Shown one piece after another: positions 34,600 to 47,464 of a stretch of 64,000 bases of DNA. Made by a program: the position numbers and the translations under genes. The first letter of the stretch is position 1. Each line of letters opens with the position of its first letter. The notes beneath the pieces are model-generated. The model made no database searches, had not been told where the DNA came from, and saw only the letters and a list, made by a program, of their open reading frames with translations. Origin of the DNA: Phoebastria nigripes (Eukaryota; Chordata; Aves; Procellariiformes; Diomedeidae); the NCBI GenBank assembly GCA_035582835.1, contig JAYKAV010002977.1:62001-126000 (forward strand), read 5' to 3'.

Positions 34600-37500
34600 A
34601 TATAGAGTGAAGAAGACATTGGCAAGTGCTTTTTCTTCGAAGAATTTTTTTTACTCTGGGCATTGTTTGTGTTACCTTTCAAAGAAGCTTGAAAATACCA
34701 TTTCTTTTCCTCACGGCTTCTTTCTATTCCATTTGGAAAACATTGATTTTGCATCCCCCTGTGATTCTTATGCAGCACAAGTAAACATGGCTCTGTTTAA
34801 TATATGTCCAAGTCTGTGCAATGCCATCAAATTCACTATAGCTCTGGGAGAGAAACCAGTCCCTTTGTTGGCTTCTAGCATTGCTACAACACAATGCAAA
34901 ATATCACGGTTCCTGCATGTCCAGAGAGGTTACTGGTTTGGTTAATTTGCTTATGCATGCTTTATTCTTCAGAGCACATGACTGGGCACCAGGGCCTCCT
35001 AAATTCTGATGTCAGCTTTAATAACATGCTGTTGTTCAGTTGCAATACAGTTACAGAGATACAAGGATACATGGATCAAAAGGTAATTGCACAAAACACT
35101 GTGCAAATATAAGAGCAGAAAGATAGCCTTTTTACCGAATGAGTTAACAAAATAATACACACGATCTAGGGCTTATCACCTAAACCTCTGCTCCAAGTTT
35201 GCTTACTGTTCCACTGGTGTAAGCTAGAGATGAGTCTGTTGTCTTCAGGCTGGTAAATATGAGGACAAAAACCTTAAAAAACCTACTACAGCTTCCTGCA
35301 GGGATCATCTCCTTCCCTGCTGAGTGTGTCTTCAAGATCATGTGCTGTCTTGCTAGTTCCCACCGTATTCCATAATTCTGGGCATAAGATATCTGATCTT
35401 GCAGCCACCTAATTATGCCAGCCTGGGGAGCTAGTGCAGGACATCTCAACATTTGTACCTTGGCTATTCCACAAAAATTACCCTCGACATCACGGTGTGA
35501 TGTACTTCTGTGTCCTATCCTTCACACCTTTGAAATAGGTATAATATTTACCCATCTGAGTGGAGAAAAATGCTTTGTTTTACTCTCACATGTATGTTGC
35601 AACAGATGTGAACAAACTGGAAAAAACACCTATTATTTTAATCTTCATGATTCCCANGTTTTTTCTGTATAAATTCCCTTTTTTTGCCTTCACACAGCTC
35701 TTGCTTTTTCTTGTAGTATTTCACTGTCAACCTATGTTCTTATAGCCATTTTCCTACTTTAAAACAGTAACGCCATATTTTATTGCTGCCAATCCAAGCC
35801 TCAGCTACTGCACCATGGACCCTGATCCGGTGTTTCAAGATGGGAATCTTTCCAAGGACATCCTTAGGCACTGGCATTGGATCAGACACTATATGCAAGG
35901 ACGGATTTCTCATATCCTTAGGTTAACTTCCGAAAGAAAAAGGCTCTATCCAGCGGGAGAGTTACTTACCAGGCTAATATTTTATGCATTGAGCTCCAGA
36001 GTGTCGCAAGATGATTTTAAGTATCACAGCAGACGGAGTCATTCCATATAACGAGTTAGTTCTTTAAACTGTTACCTCACTTACCACTGAAGCAACTAAT
36101 CAGGACAAGAACAACAACAAAAAAATACTGCTTATGCACTGCTGTACCACAATGCATTACCGCTCACATCTCAAATTCCTTTTCTTACAAAGATTAGATC
36201 TCAAAAACCCAGAGTGCTTTTACTTGCTTGCACTGCCCTTTTTTAATTGCATACGATAGGAGCTGACAGGCTACCAGTCAGGGAAGCATCATTTTCACAG
36301 AAATTGCATATAAAAGATTCAGTAGCTGTGTAAATATAAACATGTAATTTATAGAAAGGGGTCCATCCTTTAAAAGTATGGACATGTAACACNGTTGTTA
36401 AGTTATAATGTCAACAACAAAAAAATCATTTCAGCTTCACCAGTTACTACTGTGGGCATGGCCTGACCAGAGGAAACATGGTCCTGAGCAAAAGAAAACA
36501 TGCTGGCTGGTTCCAAAACCACTGCTTGTTAATACATGTTCAAAGGATACATTCAATATTTTCTTATTTATTTTGAAAATACTTGCAAGACCACCCCACA
36601 TAGGGATTGGGGCTTGCTCTAGCTAGTGTGCTCAGCATTCAGATACTGAAGCTGTGAATGCCAGCCTTATGCCAATCAATTTGCTCGTCTTTCCTGGATA
36701 GGAGAGCATCCTTTTCTCTATTTTGTGTCATAAAGATGGTGTAATTGAGGAGGAGGAGGAGAAAGGGGATGTCATTTCACAAATGATTCAGTTACAGTCA
36801 TTATTCTCTTCCCACTTACTTCACTGAGTATCTGACAATCAAGAAAGGTGCAATTATCTAAAGTGAAGAAATTGCAATATTAACAGAAATAGTATTTTAC
36901 CACAGAGATTAAACATGGAATTTCAAGGGCTCATTCATCAAGGTGTTGCTTACATGTTACAGGTAATCTCTGAAAATCAGTAGAGTTATACTACTGGGAA
37001 AGACAGTGATTAATGAGATCCTGCCTCTGAAGGACATATTTCAGGTGAAAAGAAACAAAAGTAGAATAGACAAGTGGCAAGGGCCAATGAGACAGACTCT
37101 TTATTGTAACCATCATGAACTAATTCACAGATGGGTTATAGGGCTACGCGAGATGCCTGAGATTTTATGCTCTTTTATTTTGTGAGTACAGCAAAGAAAT
37201 GGCCAGTCTACATGGTTGCCATAGTAATGTAAAGAGTTATTTAAAATACATTTCTAATGCTGGGAGAAATTGCATAGCCAAGGCTCTAAACAGCAGTGTA
37301 TTGTGCAAACAGGTCCTTCCATTCCCACCGCACTTTGAAAGCGTTAGGAAGTTTTGCTGAAGAAATGTAACTACCTCTTTTTCCTCAGCTTACAGCTTGT
37401 CTTTGATTATGTCTCAAGTTTTCAACACTCCTTTCAATTTGTAGTCTTCCTTCATTTTACTTTTACTACCGCTTGTCATCCAGCTTAATCCACGGGTATT

Positions 37501-38580
37501 TTATTTCCCCTGACTCCACTATTCTCTTCCAGTTTCATTATGGTAAACTTCATCTTTACTTTTGCAGCCCCCAGAACTGTGACACCAGAATGACTTTTGG
37601 AAAGTAATTCATTAGCAGCTATCATAATAATAACTTTCGGTCAAGAATGACTAATTGTAGAGGATTGCCTTGATGGACATGGTAATCTGCTGCACATTCA
37701 GAATCAATGGCTAGTGCAATGAAATCTCAACCCTGTGTTTGGATATGTGACGCTCTATTACAACAGATATTCAAATAACATTAATTTACTAATTTCCTAA
37801 TCTTCCACTCCAGCATTCAGTCAGATAAGCTCCTGACAGAAGGAAGGCACATGCAGATGAAAGGAGGAGAGNAATGGGAGGTGTAAAGGGAGAAGCAGAA
37901 TAAACTGTGAAGTGAAGCTGTCAGCATTTCCAAAGTGCCCTCCCTCAAAGGCACCATTACTAGCGGCTGCTCTGCCCTCCACCCTGTCCCAGGCTGTTAA
38001 GCTTCAGCCAGATGCCACTATTGTAAGTCCAAAAATTTTAGTTAGTTGGAAGTATTTCATGTTGCGGGAGATTCTACTATGTCCATTAGGTTTGAAAANG
38101 TTCTTCAACAGATGGAAACTGGGACATACTCAGATGACCCCAACAGGCAAACAGCGCTGCAGAGGAATGTAGAATAATCCCAAGGCTGCCGGCACCAGGA
38201 GCAAAGGGAAAGCTCTTGCCCTTTCCCAAGAAAACAGAAGTCTGGTCTTCCTTTTCTTGATTGGGTACATGGTTGTAAACAAGAAGTCAAGTCAAATTAT
38301 TGGAATTTCCTAGGTACAANATCGATTACAGAAAGCAAGCATTTAATCCCATGATAACTGTATCCCATCCCTTTGTTTATTGCTTCTCCTCTCCCTCTTG
38401 GAATGGTGTAGCACCACTCAAAATTCAGCTGTGTGCTGAGGCAGCCCATCTGGGAGTCTGCACGCCGCACACCCACACACGGNGCGTTCAGAGCACCAGG
38501 TGCTGAGAACATCTCTTACTTCTAGTGCTGTAGGAAGCAGAGCTGGTTTGGAGAAGGGATTAAAACCAAAGCAGGAACAT
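34600..38580. other. Non-coding DNA, no gene seen
   Basis: A short GAG repeat lies near 36749-36763 and a MIR-like relic near 35.5 kb. Open frames at 34607-35112, 35415-35745 and 35815-36051 lack usable splice context. Confidence 0.5.
35509..35560 (+). repeat. MIR-like fragment (weak)
   Basis: cctttgaaataggtataatatttacccatct resembles the MIR-family tail 'catctgtaaaatggggataatactgacctacct'. By eye only. Confidence 0.3.
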
Positions 38581-38584
38581 CATT

Positions 38585-38725
38585 ACAGCAGTGCCCGCTG
38601 CTCCTGCTATTTTTAATGTGGTGCTGGCATTTTCATTATAAGCTCATATTTCCAGGTTTTATAACTCAATCATAAAAAATTGCTGAGGGCTAAATATTGG
38701 CAAGCAGCTCTGCTTGCCAAAAAAT
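38585..38725. promoter_or_regulatory. Enhancer-like segment with 24-bp palindrome (candidate)
   Basis: Low-repeat sequence with ctatttttaatgtgg (MEF2-like), cattataagctcatatttcc and tcaataaaatt-like words leads into a palindrome at 38697-38720 (11-bp arms ttggcaagcag / ctgcttgccaa around CT). The outer TTGGC and GCCAA are NFI-type half-sites, but their 14-bp spacing is not the standard 5 bp. Function is inferred. Confidence 0.3.
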
Positions 38726-39059
38726 GAAAGATTTCCAGAGTGCAGAGAGAGGGAAGGCATCTCAGACTCTGTTTATTCCAGTGGGAAAGTGATTCCAGCA
38801 TGAACGGGGCCATACCAACAAGCAGCCTCTGCCAGAAACTTTGCATAATATGCCAGAAGGCCCGTAGTCACACGCTAAAGTCACAGGCACAGTCCATAGC
38901 TCCTCAGTCTAGAGGCACTTCACCGGAATCCACGAGACAAAATTGAAATGCCAGACTTCTCCCCAGACTTCAGATATGATACTTGCTTTTTGCCTTAGAT
39001 CTGTTTTGAACCACAAAAATAATTTTATGACCCACTGATGCTACCCAGCATAGACGTCC

Positions 39060-39160
39060 AGCTGTTTGATGCTGCTGTATGAGCATTCATGAATATTCAG
39101 CTCTGACGTTCTGGCGCAGTTTAACAGCCCTGGTAGGAACCGGAGCCCAAAGCGGCAACC
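39060..39160. promoter_or_regulatory. Enhancer-like non-coding segment (candidate)
   Basis: Includes the perfect palindrome attcatgaat followed by gaatattc, then ttctggcgcagtttaacagc. No repeat was recognised. Conservation is inferred from texture. Confidence 0.25.
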
Positions 39161-39415
39161 AGGCAAGCCAATAAGGGCTCTGCCTCCAAGATTTCCTATG
39201 TCAGTTCTCTGCAATGCAGCCTACCTGCATGGATCACAGTGCAGATCTGGGATCTGGGATGCTGCACGTGAACTGAAAGATGAAAAATGAGAAGCATTAT
39301 TAAAGGGATATATGCTCTCATATGAATATATGGAGCTTCATTAAAAAGTTAGAGACAAACGGAATGGCCTCCACTTTTTTTCACAGTATAGTACCTGTAA
39401 AAATCAGTTTGAAAA

Positions 39416-39494
39416 GGTAACCATATACATATGGTAACCATATATATATGGTAACCATATATATATATATGACTACTGTGACCCTACTGTGACC
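39416..39494 (+). repeat. 17-bp near-palindromic tandem array plus 11-bp duplication
   Basis: Three units starting ggtaaccatata begin at 39416, 39433 and 39450 (17, 17 and about 21 bp). Each is nearly self-complementary around ggtaacc, so the array can fold as a cruciform. It is followed directly by two copies of ctactgtgacc (39473-39483, 39484-39494). Seen directly. Confidence 0.9.
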
Positions 39495-40659
39495 TTATCA
39501 TTGTACCGTGATAAAAATTGAAAAATAGAAAAATTATGTCTAGGAGAAATAACAGAAAGACAGAACTAAAGAATACCACTATCTCACACCCATTCCCTCT
39601 CTTCTCTTACAGCCCAGTGATCTCATCTGCACGAATGGCTCTCATAAATTTAACGGTTTTGTGACAGAACTGTGCTATTTTAGATGCACTATTTTATATG
39701 CTGCTTTTTAATGTAAAATTAGAATTTATCGAAAAAACAACAAAACCAGCATTTACTAAGAAGAATATTATTTTGTAAAAAAATGCAGGCTATAATTTCA
39801 TTCCAGACTCTGCCTCTTTAAAGATCGAAGTGGCATATACATGTCTTTGTTGTGTGATGCAGTGGTTACCATGGAAATTTATATTTTTTTTAAGTTTAAT
39901 GAAGATGATGCAGTCAAAAACATAAATAGCCTGAGCCCCTGGCAGGATAAATTGTACAATGGCATTCTAGAATAAATTTACATGGCTTTTTTTCTGTAAG
40001 CAGATATTAGACACTAATAATTCTTTGTGAACAAAAATACTTCACTTTTCTTAAGATGGCAATTATAATTTTTAACTGCACTTGCTCCTGGATGATATTA
40101 AATTATATAGCCTTTCATGTGCCCATAATCTATGGTTCCTCAAAGACAGTGATCCAAGCTGGTGGGAGAGTTTCCTGCAGTACTGCCTGGCTAAAAGTTT
40201 TTTTTTTAAGTTTTGCAGGAACACCACCAGAGAGATTTATACCATGAGGTTTCTTAACAGCTTAGCTAACAAACTCAGAAATGTGTCCTGGAATAACTAA
40301 CTGAGTTGTAGGCCTGTGGAGATCCCATACATATACACTAGCCTGGAAGCCAGGAAATTCATTTGTATCTTGATTAGAAAAAGAAAGACAATATTTTTAA
40401 AGTTGAAATTTTTGTTTGCCAGAATTGTTTGGTAATATAAGAGCGTTGTACGGAACCTGATCAAAGCTGCAGGTAATGTAATATCCTGTCTCCAACAATG
40501 GGCAAAACAAGATACCAAGAAAGAGTCTAAGAACGGGGCAGACTTTGATGAAATACTTCACCCATGTGCTCCCCCAGCCTCCAGTCATTTGCAATTCACA
40601 GACATCCTGGGCCAGACACAGTTTCAGCAGCCTCAGTAGATTTCCATGAGCTTGTCCTT

Positions 40660-40735
40660 GTGGTCCAGCAACCTTTCAGTTTCCACAGCATCCTGGGGCA
40701 GGAAGTCACAGTTAAGCTACCGGGTTGAGTTGTAT
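40660..40735 (+). repeat. Old sauropsid repeat fragment (CR1-associated, weak)
   Basis: agtttccacagcatcctggggcaggaagtcacagttaagct recalls a repeat segment common in turtles and crocodilians (words such as 'ggggcaatgagttccacagtttaa', quoted from memory). Family assignment is uncertain. Confidence 0.3.
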
Positions 40736-41275
40736 CAACAGTAGTCATCACGATATTGTAATAAACGTAATGTTGCTTTGAAGAAAGGCTAAATATCTAA
40801 CTTTACTAACGATTCTGTGCACAGAAGTAACGTGTGATATATGGTGAAAGATAGTTTTAAAATGCTTGAGCAAGATGAACAGAGGAAGTTAGTAAAAGGG
40901 CATTTTTAGTCCAGCGGTCTTTGGAGTTACTTCTCCAGGGTAATAGCTATTGCGTCTTGCCAGTTAAGTTCTTGAAGAAACTAGCAAAACAGCTATCAAC
41001 AAAGCTAACAAGCTGAAGCTACCCTTTCTCTAGCACTCTTGCTTTGTCAGGGACAGAGATTACTACTTTGATTTTTGCAGTGAAAGAATATTGTCTCATG
41101 TCTTGGTTTGCCTTCTACTGGGCAAACATATGGCTTCTCCACAATGATTTTAAACTCATTATGATGAATCTGGCAAAGCAACAAATGTTTAACTAGCCAA
41201 CAAAAGTGATAAAGTCTCATTCCTGGAGGAATGTCTAATAATTATATCACACTGAGTCCTCCACATATCTTTTCA

Positions 41276-41312
41276 CCCGATACAAATTAGTGTAGCTCTG
41301 TTGATAAAAGGA
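41276..41312 (+). repeat. Short relic of the 'gtgtagctccattga' repeat family (weak)
   Basis: acaaattagtgtagctctgttgat resembles the sauropsid repeat word 'ttacaccagtgtagctccattgac'. Short and therefore uncertain. Confidence 0.22.
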
Positions 41313-41961
41313 AACTATGCCAGTTAGTACCACTTGAAAAACTGACCCCTTCCAAATTCACAACAGAGTATGTTTATTAATTAATTTGGAAGTAAGAGAT
41401 CTTTTAATATTAAATAGCTGAATTTCTGTGCAAGCCATGTGAAATACTGGAATACAGTAAATTTTTTTGTCTTGGTGAAGTCTTTCTCCCTGACGGGTAT
41501 GCAAGAGAACTTTTTGAGCAAATGGACCAGCAAAGAAAATCTTACTATCCTGTATTTTATGAGCAGAATAACACATTCCTTCCAACTGTCCTTATTAATT
41601 TATAAACAGCTATGATCTTAGGTTGTTCTGGTCATTCAAATTTACGATCAGAATAAAATTACTCTCAATTGAGAGAAGAAAATACCTCTTCTCCAAAGCT
41701 TCATAACAAGTGATAAGTATTCACTGGACCATAATTATGTCATTCTATTTTTCCTATGCTGTTTCAGGTTTTAAATTTTTTTTAATATCAGCATTTTAAT
41801 GAAGCTTTAATCTTCACAGCACTAAACTAAATTAAAAGGATCTTTATAGTGTTGCTTTGGTAACTAGCAGAAGGGGTAAAATTACCTTATCTGTTTGTTC
41901 ACCATGTTGCGACTGGAAACGTGTCGGGTATGGTCTTAGATTTGCTCATTTTCACTAACAT

Positions 41962-41985
41962 AAAAAAAAAAAAAAAAAAAAAAAA
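41962..41985 (+). repeat. Poly(A) tract, 24 bp
   Basis: Uninterrupted A24, the longest homopolymer in the window. No retroposon body or target-site duplication was recognised around it. Confidence 0.9.
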
Positions 41986-43412
41986 GATATGTGACACTGA
42001 AACCAGTTATCACTGTTGGAACTGCAAAGTGCCCACAATCCTCTAGCGGGATCTCACTGTGCTAGTCATGGACAAACATGTAGGTGGGAAGCCTTTGCTC
42101 CAAGAGATTAAATACAAGCTAATTAGGCAAGACCCAAAGCAGGCAGAGGGAGGTGAAACAGTAGGTTTCACCAGAAAGTTCCCACCTCCTTGCACTTCTG
42201 CCTAGTCCCCTCTAGTTCCTTCAGCAATCTGCAAAACAGTAAATGTTAAACATAAGCTTCGTATGAGGTTGCCAAAGCTTCTTGCAGATAATTAGCAACA
42301 AATCTTCAAAATGTACCTGCCATGTACCTGCCATGTCATTGTCCCATTTTATATCTAGGTAAAATGCTAAACAACAAATTGAGTTGTCCAAGATTACCAG
42401 CTAAACACAATCCTACATTATAACACTTTAACAGAAACATGCTGAAGACGTGAAACCCTCGACGTTGAAAAGCCTGTACAACTTTTGAGCTATGAGTTGT
42501 GGAATAGGTAAGAGAAAGAGGAAGAAAATTATTAGACCTTTCTTTTAATGGTGAGCTATCGCTGATCAAAACAACAGTAAGTTCTTGTCATGTTCAAACA
42601 GAAAAAAAGAATACTTCATAAGATCACTTAAAAAAATTTTATACTTTTATATGATTTCTACATGTCTGTTTCTCTTCTTGAACTTTTCTCTGTTTGATTG
42701 AATTCACCCTCATTAAGTGACTGACACTTTCATTAAAAAGCTAGCCCACAGATACTGGCTACAGCAGCCTGAAAATGCAGTTGAACCTAAGCTTCTACTA
42801 GCTCTTTGGGAACAGCCCTCTAGACTGAGAGTAAGTGAAGAGCCATGCCATCCCACCGACAGGCAGACGCGATGCGTATATCAGCATCATCCAAAGACAC
42901 AGCAGGAATTTTCACATCTGTACAGATAAGCTTTCCCAGCCGTAGGACATAAACCAGCACACATCCCTTCTCCCTCCCTCTACTGCTGATGCAAAGCCTT
43001 TCTAGGTAAAATCCTTTCCGCCAATACTCATTTGCTATGAATCATACCTCTTGAACCCGACAGTTTTTCAGAGGGAATGGATTATATACAAAGCAATATG
43101 GAAAACCCTTGCACCTGCACAGCTGATTCCCAGTAGCTTCTGCTGCCAGCCTCTGGCTCCAAGGCACAGCTCACTTTGTTGCCTAACTTCTCAGAGGGTC
43201 TCTTTGCAAAGAACACGACTGTGAAGATATCTTTGAGCACAGTCAAAGATTCACATTCCACAGAGATTCCGTAGACAGAATTACTTCAGATTCATTTTGC
43301 CATTCAGTTTGACTCTCCATGTGTGTTTTTCCAGTGTTCTCAGTAAAGCAGTTACAACCTCAAGTCCATCACCATAATGATCAGCTAGGTCAAATGTTCA
43401 AAGTTCTTTTAG

Positions 43413-43432
43413 AAAAAAAAAAAAAAAAAAAA
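43413..43432 (+). repeat. Poly(A) tract, 20 bp
   Basis: Uninterrupted A20 after ttcttttag. No retroposon body was recognised upstream. Confidence 0.9.
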
Positions 43433-44248
43433 GGTTCATTTAGCAAAAAGGGTTTAAAATGTGCAGCAGTCCACAACAAAGCTGTCCTACAGCTCTGATT
43501 GCAACTTGTTTTGAATTTTCAACTTATTTTCAATTTTCAGCTNAATAAATGAAACACCAAAGCCTATAAAACTAAGGCATATAATAAACTGCTGTCAAGC
43601 TGTGACAAAGTCAGTCTTCACCAAAGATCCATCTTCTCCCACTGAGAGATCCTAAATTTGAGGCTGAACTAAGAATGACAGAACAGGCAGCACAGAAAAT
43701 TAAAAGTTTTCAATTGGTGAGACTTCTCTGTTTTCTGACTTTGATGGACAACAAAATGGCTGGAAGTTACAACTCATTTAGAGACATGAGAAAATGACAG
43801 AAAATAGACGATACAGAATAAAAACCCTAAGAACTGTCAACCACTGAATATAAAAGGAGAAAAAAAGAGACGTTTTATTTTGCATCACCTTATTTATTAT
43901 GTACTGGAAAAACCTTTTTGCTCAAGTCATGTGCACTAAATACTTTTGGTCTTTCTTCAATAATCTATAGATAAACAAATTCCTAAAGTAAGCTTAAATG
44001 TAAGCCTCATGACATAGTAATTAAATATGAATTAATTATGAAAAAGAAGTCCTATCATTCAATATCCACTAAGAGAACTTTTCCCTAAAGTATTTTACCC
44101 AACATATCCTACTTAGAATCATGTAAACAGATGAGCTGTATTGATCTCATTAAGAACAGCCTGATCTTTTTTCTTATATAATGGCTTTTTTCCCCCCAGG
44201 AATGTTTGAATGTAAGGAATATTTAAGTAGCACTTAAGCAAAATAAAA

Positions 44249-46364
44249 TTACTCTGTTTGACACACAAAATATTTCAAAAAACTACCTGCGTCTGTAGTC
44301 ATGCCATAGGCTGTTTGCTGATTGCTAATTGTTACCATCATTTTTATCACATAGGAAAAAGCAATACCCCCGTAAATATCCTGTAAGCACTCTAACAGTG
44401 ATTGCAATGCATCCGGGTAAAGCAGCTGCCAGAAATCAGTCAGATCAATGGTGAGAGTGCAGCCAAGCTCTTTGCGTATACTTAGCAAAGTATAATTGTT
44501 TAGAACCTAAGGATGCTTCCATGTTTCCTTGTTATTGTTTCTATGGTGTAAACAGAAAATGAAACCCTCACCAAGCAGGGACCCAGGCTATAGAGTGAGG
44601 GCAATATGTTAACCTACAAGTAAAGTGCTTTTCATAGGGAATCTAAGGAGCATCTCGTAGGATTTAGTATAATCCATGAATTGTAAGAGCAGCCGTGGCC
44701 ACAGCTGGATTCCACCTGTTCGCCCTCTCTGACAGATGTTCAGGGCCCTTCAACGCCTCAGTTAAATACCAGCTGTACCTTAGTGAGGGAATAGACCGCA
44801 TTACCACAGAAGTACTTTCCTGAGAATATTGCCAGGGTGCCGGAATTGCCTGACCTGTCAGCCTGCTTGTAGGAATAACCTACCCCAGAGAACCACCTCG
44901 ACATCTAGACTGCTTTCCCCGAAGGTCTCCCGTCAATGCAGGTGCACATCTATTGGTCCGGCTCTCCCTGACTCTGGAGCAGAGAAACACATTCGTTCAT
45001 GCCAGCTGTAGCCTGGTGTGCATTTACTCAGTAGCAGCTCTAGATTATGGAGTCTGTGCTCATTAGGACTTATTCCTACCCCCACGCAGCAGTCTCATCA
45101 CCAGATCCATGCAATGAATTGGATCAGGAAGCAAATCTAGCTGAAAAATGACCAGAAGACTAAGTCCGCAGCCTACTGATTTTAAGCAGGATCCTCTCCC
45201 CTCACTATTCACCAGCTGAACAGAAGGGACAGCATAGGCTAAGAACAGCTGAAAAGCCAAAGGCACAGCAACTAAATGTTTAAGCACTGCCTCAGTTAAA
45301 GTAGCTCCCCAAATATTTCTTCTGTAGCACACTCCCAATAATTAGAATTGCTATAAAAGACAGAAGACTGACACTGGCATAGGACTTGTATGCAGGAGAG
45401 TATCTCTTCTGTAATACGCCCTAGTATCCTGGAGAATTTACTTGGAATTTAAAAATAGAAATAAAAAAAAAAAAATCAGATTTCATATTAATATTTGACA
45501 GCTAGTCTGTACAGGGAACATTTTTTTTTTTTAATGAATGTCACTTTTTTGTATTACCCTTAAAACTTGCAAAACAGTATGTATTTAATACAATGAGCAC
45601 TATTTATTGCTTTGTCCCTAATGTTAATCTTGTATATCTGATTACTTCTTTTTCAATAATTGAATAAAATTATCTTGTCAATTATATTGCTTTTCCTATG
45701 CTGAAATATTAGAAACTAAAAGGCAAATTCAGGAGAATCCCATTCCAAAGATGCACTGGATACTGGTTTATAACAAGCACTCCTAGACTATGACCATTAA
45801 AAAACATTCTCTAAAAGAAACTGGGTACTAATCTGGACAATTTTTGGCTATTCGAAATTTGAAATCTCTCATGCTTTTGCTGCATATTCCTAATCACATC
45901 ATTTGTGCTTCTCTGAGCGTAGTTCCCATTTTCTTCCTCTGTGCTTTTCTTTGTAACATATATTAGTTTATTTTTAGCTTCGATAAAGAAGTCTCTCAAC
46001 AACATATTTTCATAATTTCTTTCTTCCCAGCTGCTGTATTGCTGGGGAGGTCCTATTAGAAACTCATGCATAACAGTTCAGTCTCCCCGCAACCTCAGAA
46101 AACTGCTCCATGGATGCAATACTTTGCTTAGTAAATTAATATGTGATTTTCTTGAAAAATATATTTCTTCCTTGAGGTAATTGTCAGGCACGTAAAATGG
46201 TCATCGAGCTCTCCCTTATATTTAAAGAGTTTCCAGGCAGAATCACAGATTATTTTGTTGTTGCTGCAGTTATTGGTTTTGCAGTAAAGATGGAACCATC
46301 TGTTCCTTTGAAGATGTGCCAAATTAGTTGAAAATAATTCATTCAGGTAGTCAGTGAACCACAA
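44249..46364 (-). other. Cluster of three minus-strand open frames, status unclear
   Basis: Three frames of 79, 86 and 78 codons lie at 44249-44488, 45811-46071 and 46128-46364, all on the minus strand. Their translations look more protein-like than most frames here (for example LTDFWQLLYPDALQSLLECL, LIGPPQQYSSWEERNYENML and FHLYCKTNNCSNNKIICDSA). The first is followed by a possible donor CAG|GTAGTT at about 44282. They are in different frames, the 45063-45338 minus frame between them looks different, and no family was recognised. They could be decayed exons, an old retrocopy, or chance. Confidence 0.15.
45463..45532 (+). repeat. A13 tract and T12 tract facing each other
   Basis: A13 at 45463-45475 and T12 at 45521-45532 are separated by 45 bases, so this segment could fold as an A/T stem. 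Possibly two slippage tracts; no element was recognised. Confidence 0.7.
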
Positions 46365-47214
46365 AAGCTGATGGTTTAAGGATTCTGGGAGGTTTCAACA
46401 GGCAACGCCAAGTGCACTTTGCCCAGTTTGGATTAGATTTTTATTTAAACAGTGGACGCTGAGGAGTTCAGGAAAGTAATAGCTGGACAAAAGAGAGATC
46501 CTCTCTTTCTATCTACCTCATCCCATATAAACCTACTATAATAAGAGTCAACAGTTACATATCCTGGACATGACTAGCTCACACTATTCAAAGGATAATT
46601 ATAATTGATGGCAATGACTTTGGCATAGTCCTGCATGTCAGAAATATACTGAATGGCCAAGTCATGGCTGTTTTATAGTTGGTTTATGTCCCCAATTTGT
46701 GCTCTTTTGGCAAAATTCTGCATTGATGACCATATCTAGTATGAGTATCAATAGCAAATATCTCACTGATGGGGATATTTGGGCAGAGCAAGTGTAGGGC
46801 ACCACACGCAGAATGAGGAAAGAAGGGGAAGGAAGGACTTGTAGTAGAGATGTGACTTGAGCACTAATGTCTATCTAGAACTAATCGGTGAGTTTGGATG
46901 AGATGATGACTTGCTTGACAAGTCCCTGATAATGCAGACCAGCAGAAAATGAACACAAAAAAATCCTGAAGGCCACCTGAGCCCTTAACCATCTCTATTT
47001 GCAATGGTTGTCTGATTAAACAATTGGTAAATTAATATTAGCTGGTGTCTGAGAGAGGATAATTTCTGAGGCATTTTGTACTGTGGGTTTTATTATGATG
47101 AAGAAAAGTCTGCATGAATTTATAACTGAGTGGGTTAATTAAATATTACCCCTGGGCACCTGAACGTTGAAGAGTGTGTCTCTGTTCTGAAAGGAACACA
47201 TAATCCTTCTCAGC

Positions 47215-47325
47215 CTGATGCATTTAATTTATTATTTACTAATAAAGTTTAGTTTATTTATTGCAGGAATTATTTATTATAAGCATTGTGAAAAAAACAG
47301 TGGCTTAATAAGGTTTATTTTACTC
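47215..47325. promoter_or_regulatory. Enhancer-like AT-rich segment (candidate)
   Basis: Packed with FOX/CDX/HOX-type words: attatttactaataaag, ttatttattgcagg, aattatttattataagc, ggcttaataagg. No simple repeat explains it. Confidence 0.3.
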
Positions 47326-47464
47326 ACTTTTTAAACTGATTGGGATGGTACATTTTAAATAATGAAAACCTACGTTGTGGCATTCTTTTTTTCTGTAAAA
47401 GATTGGAAACAACTGAACACAAACATGACTGACATTAGGCAGTGTTTAAAAGCAACGATGAGAA

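Larger units (their letters stand above)
39500..44245. other. AT-rich non-coding DNA, no gene seen
   Basis: No exon was recognised. The stretch contains the long A-tracts at 41962 and 43413, a 14-bp palindrome ctctcaattgagag at 41662-41675, a near-tandem 11-bp duplication atgtacctgcc at 42311-42332, and weak repeat relics near 40.7 and 41.3 kb. Confidence 0.5.

Noticed and set aside
41962..43432. A24 and A20 tracts considered as tails of processed pseudogenes or LINEs
   Set aside because: No recognisable retroposon body, coding remnant or target-site duplication is visible upstream of either tract.
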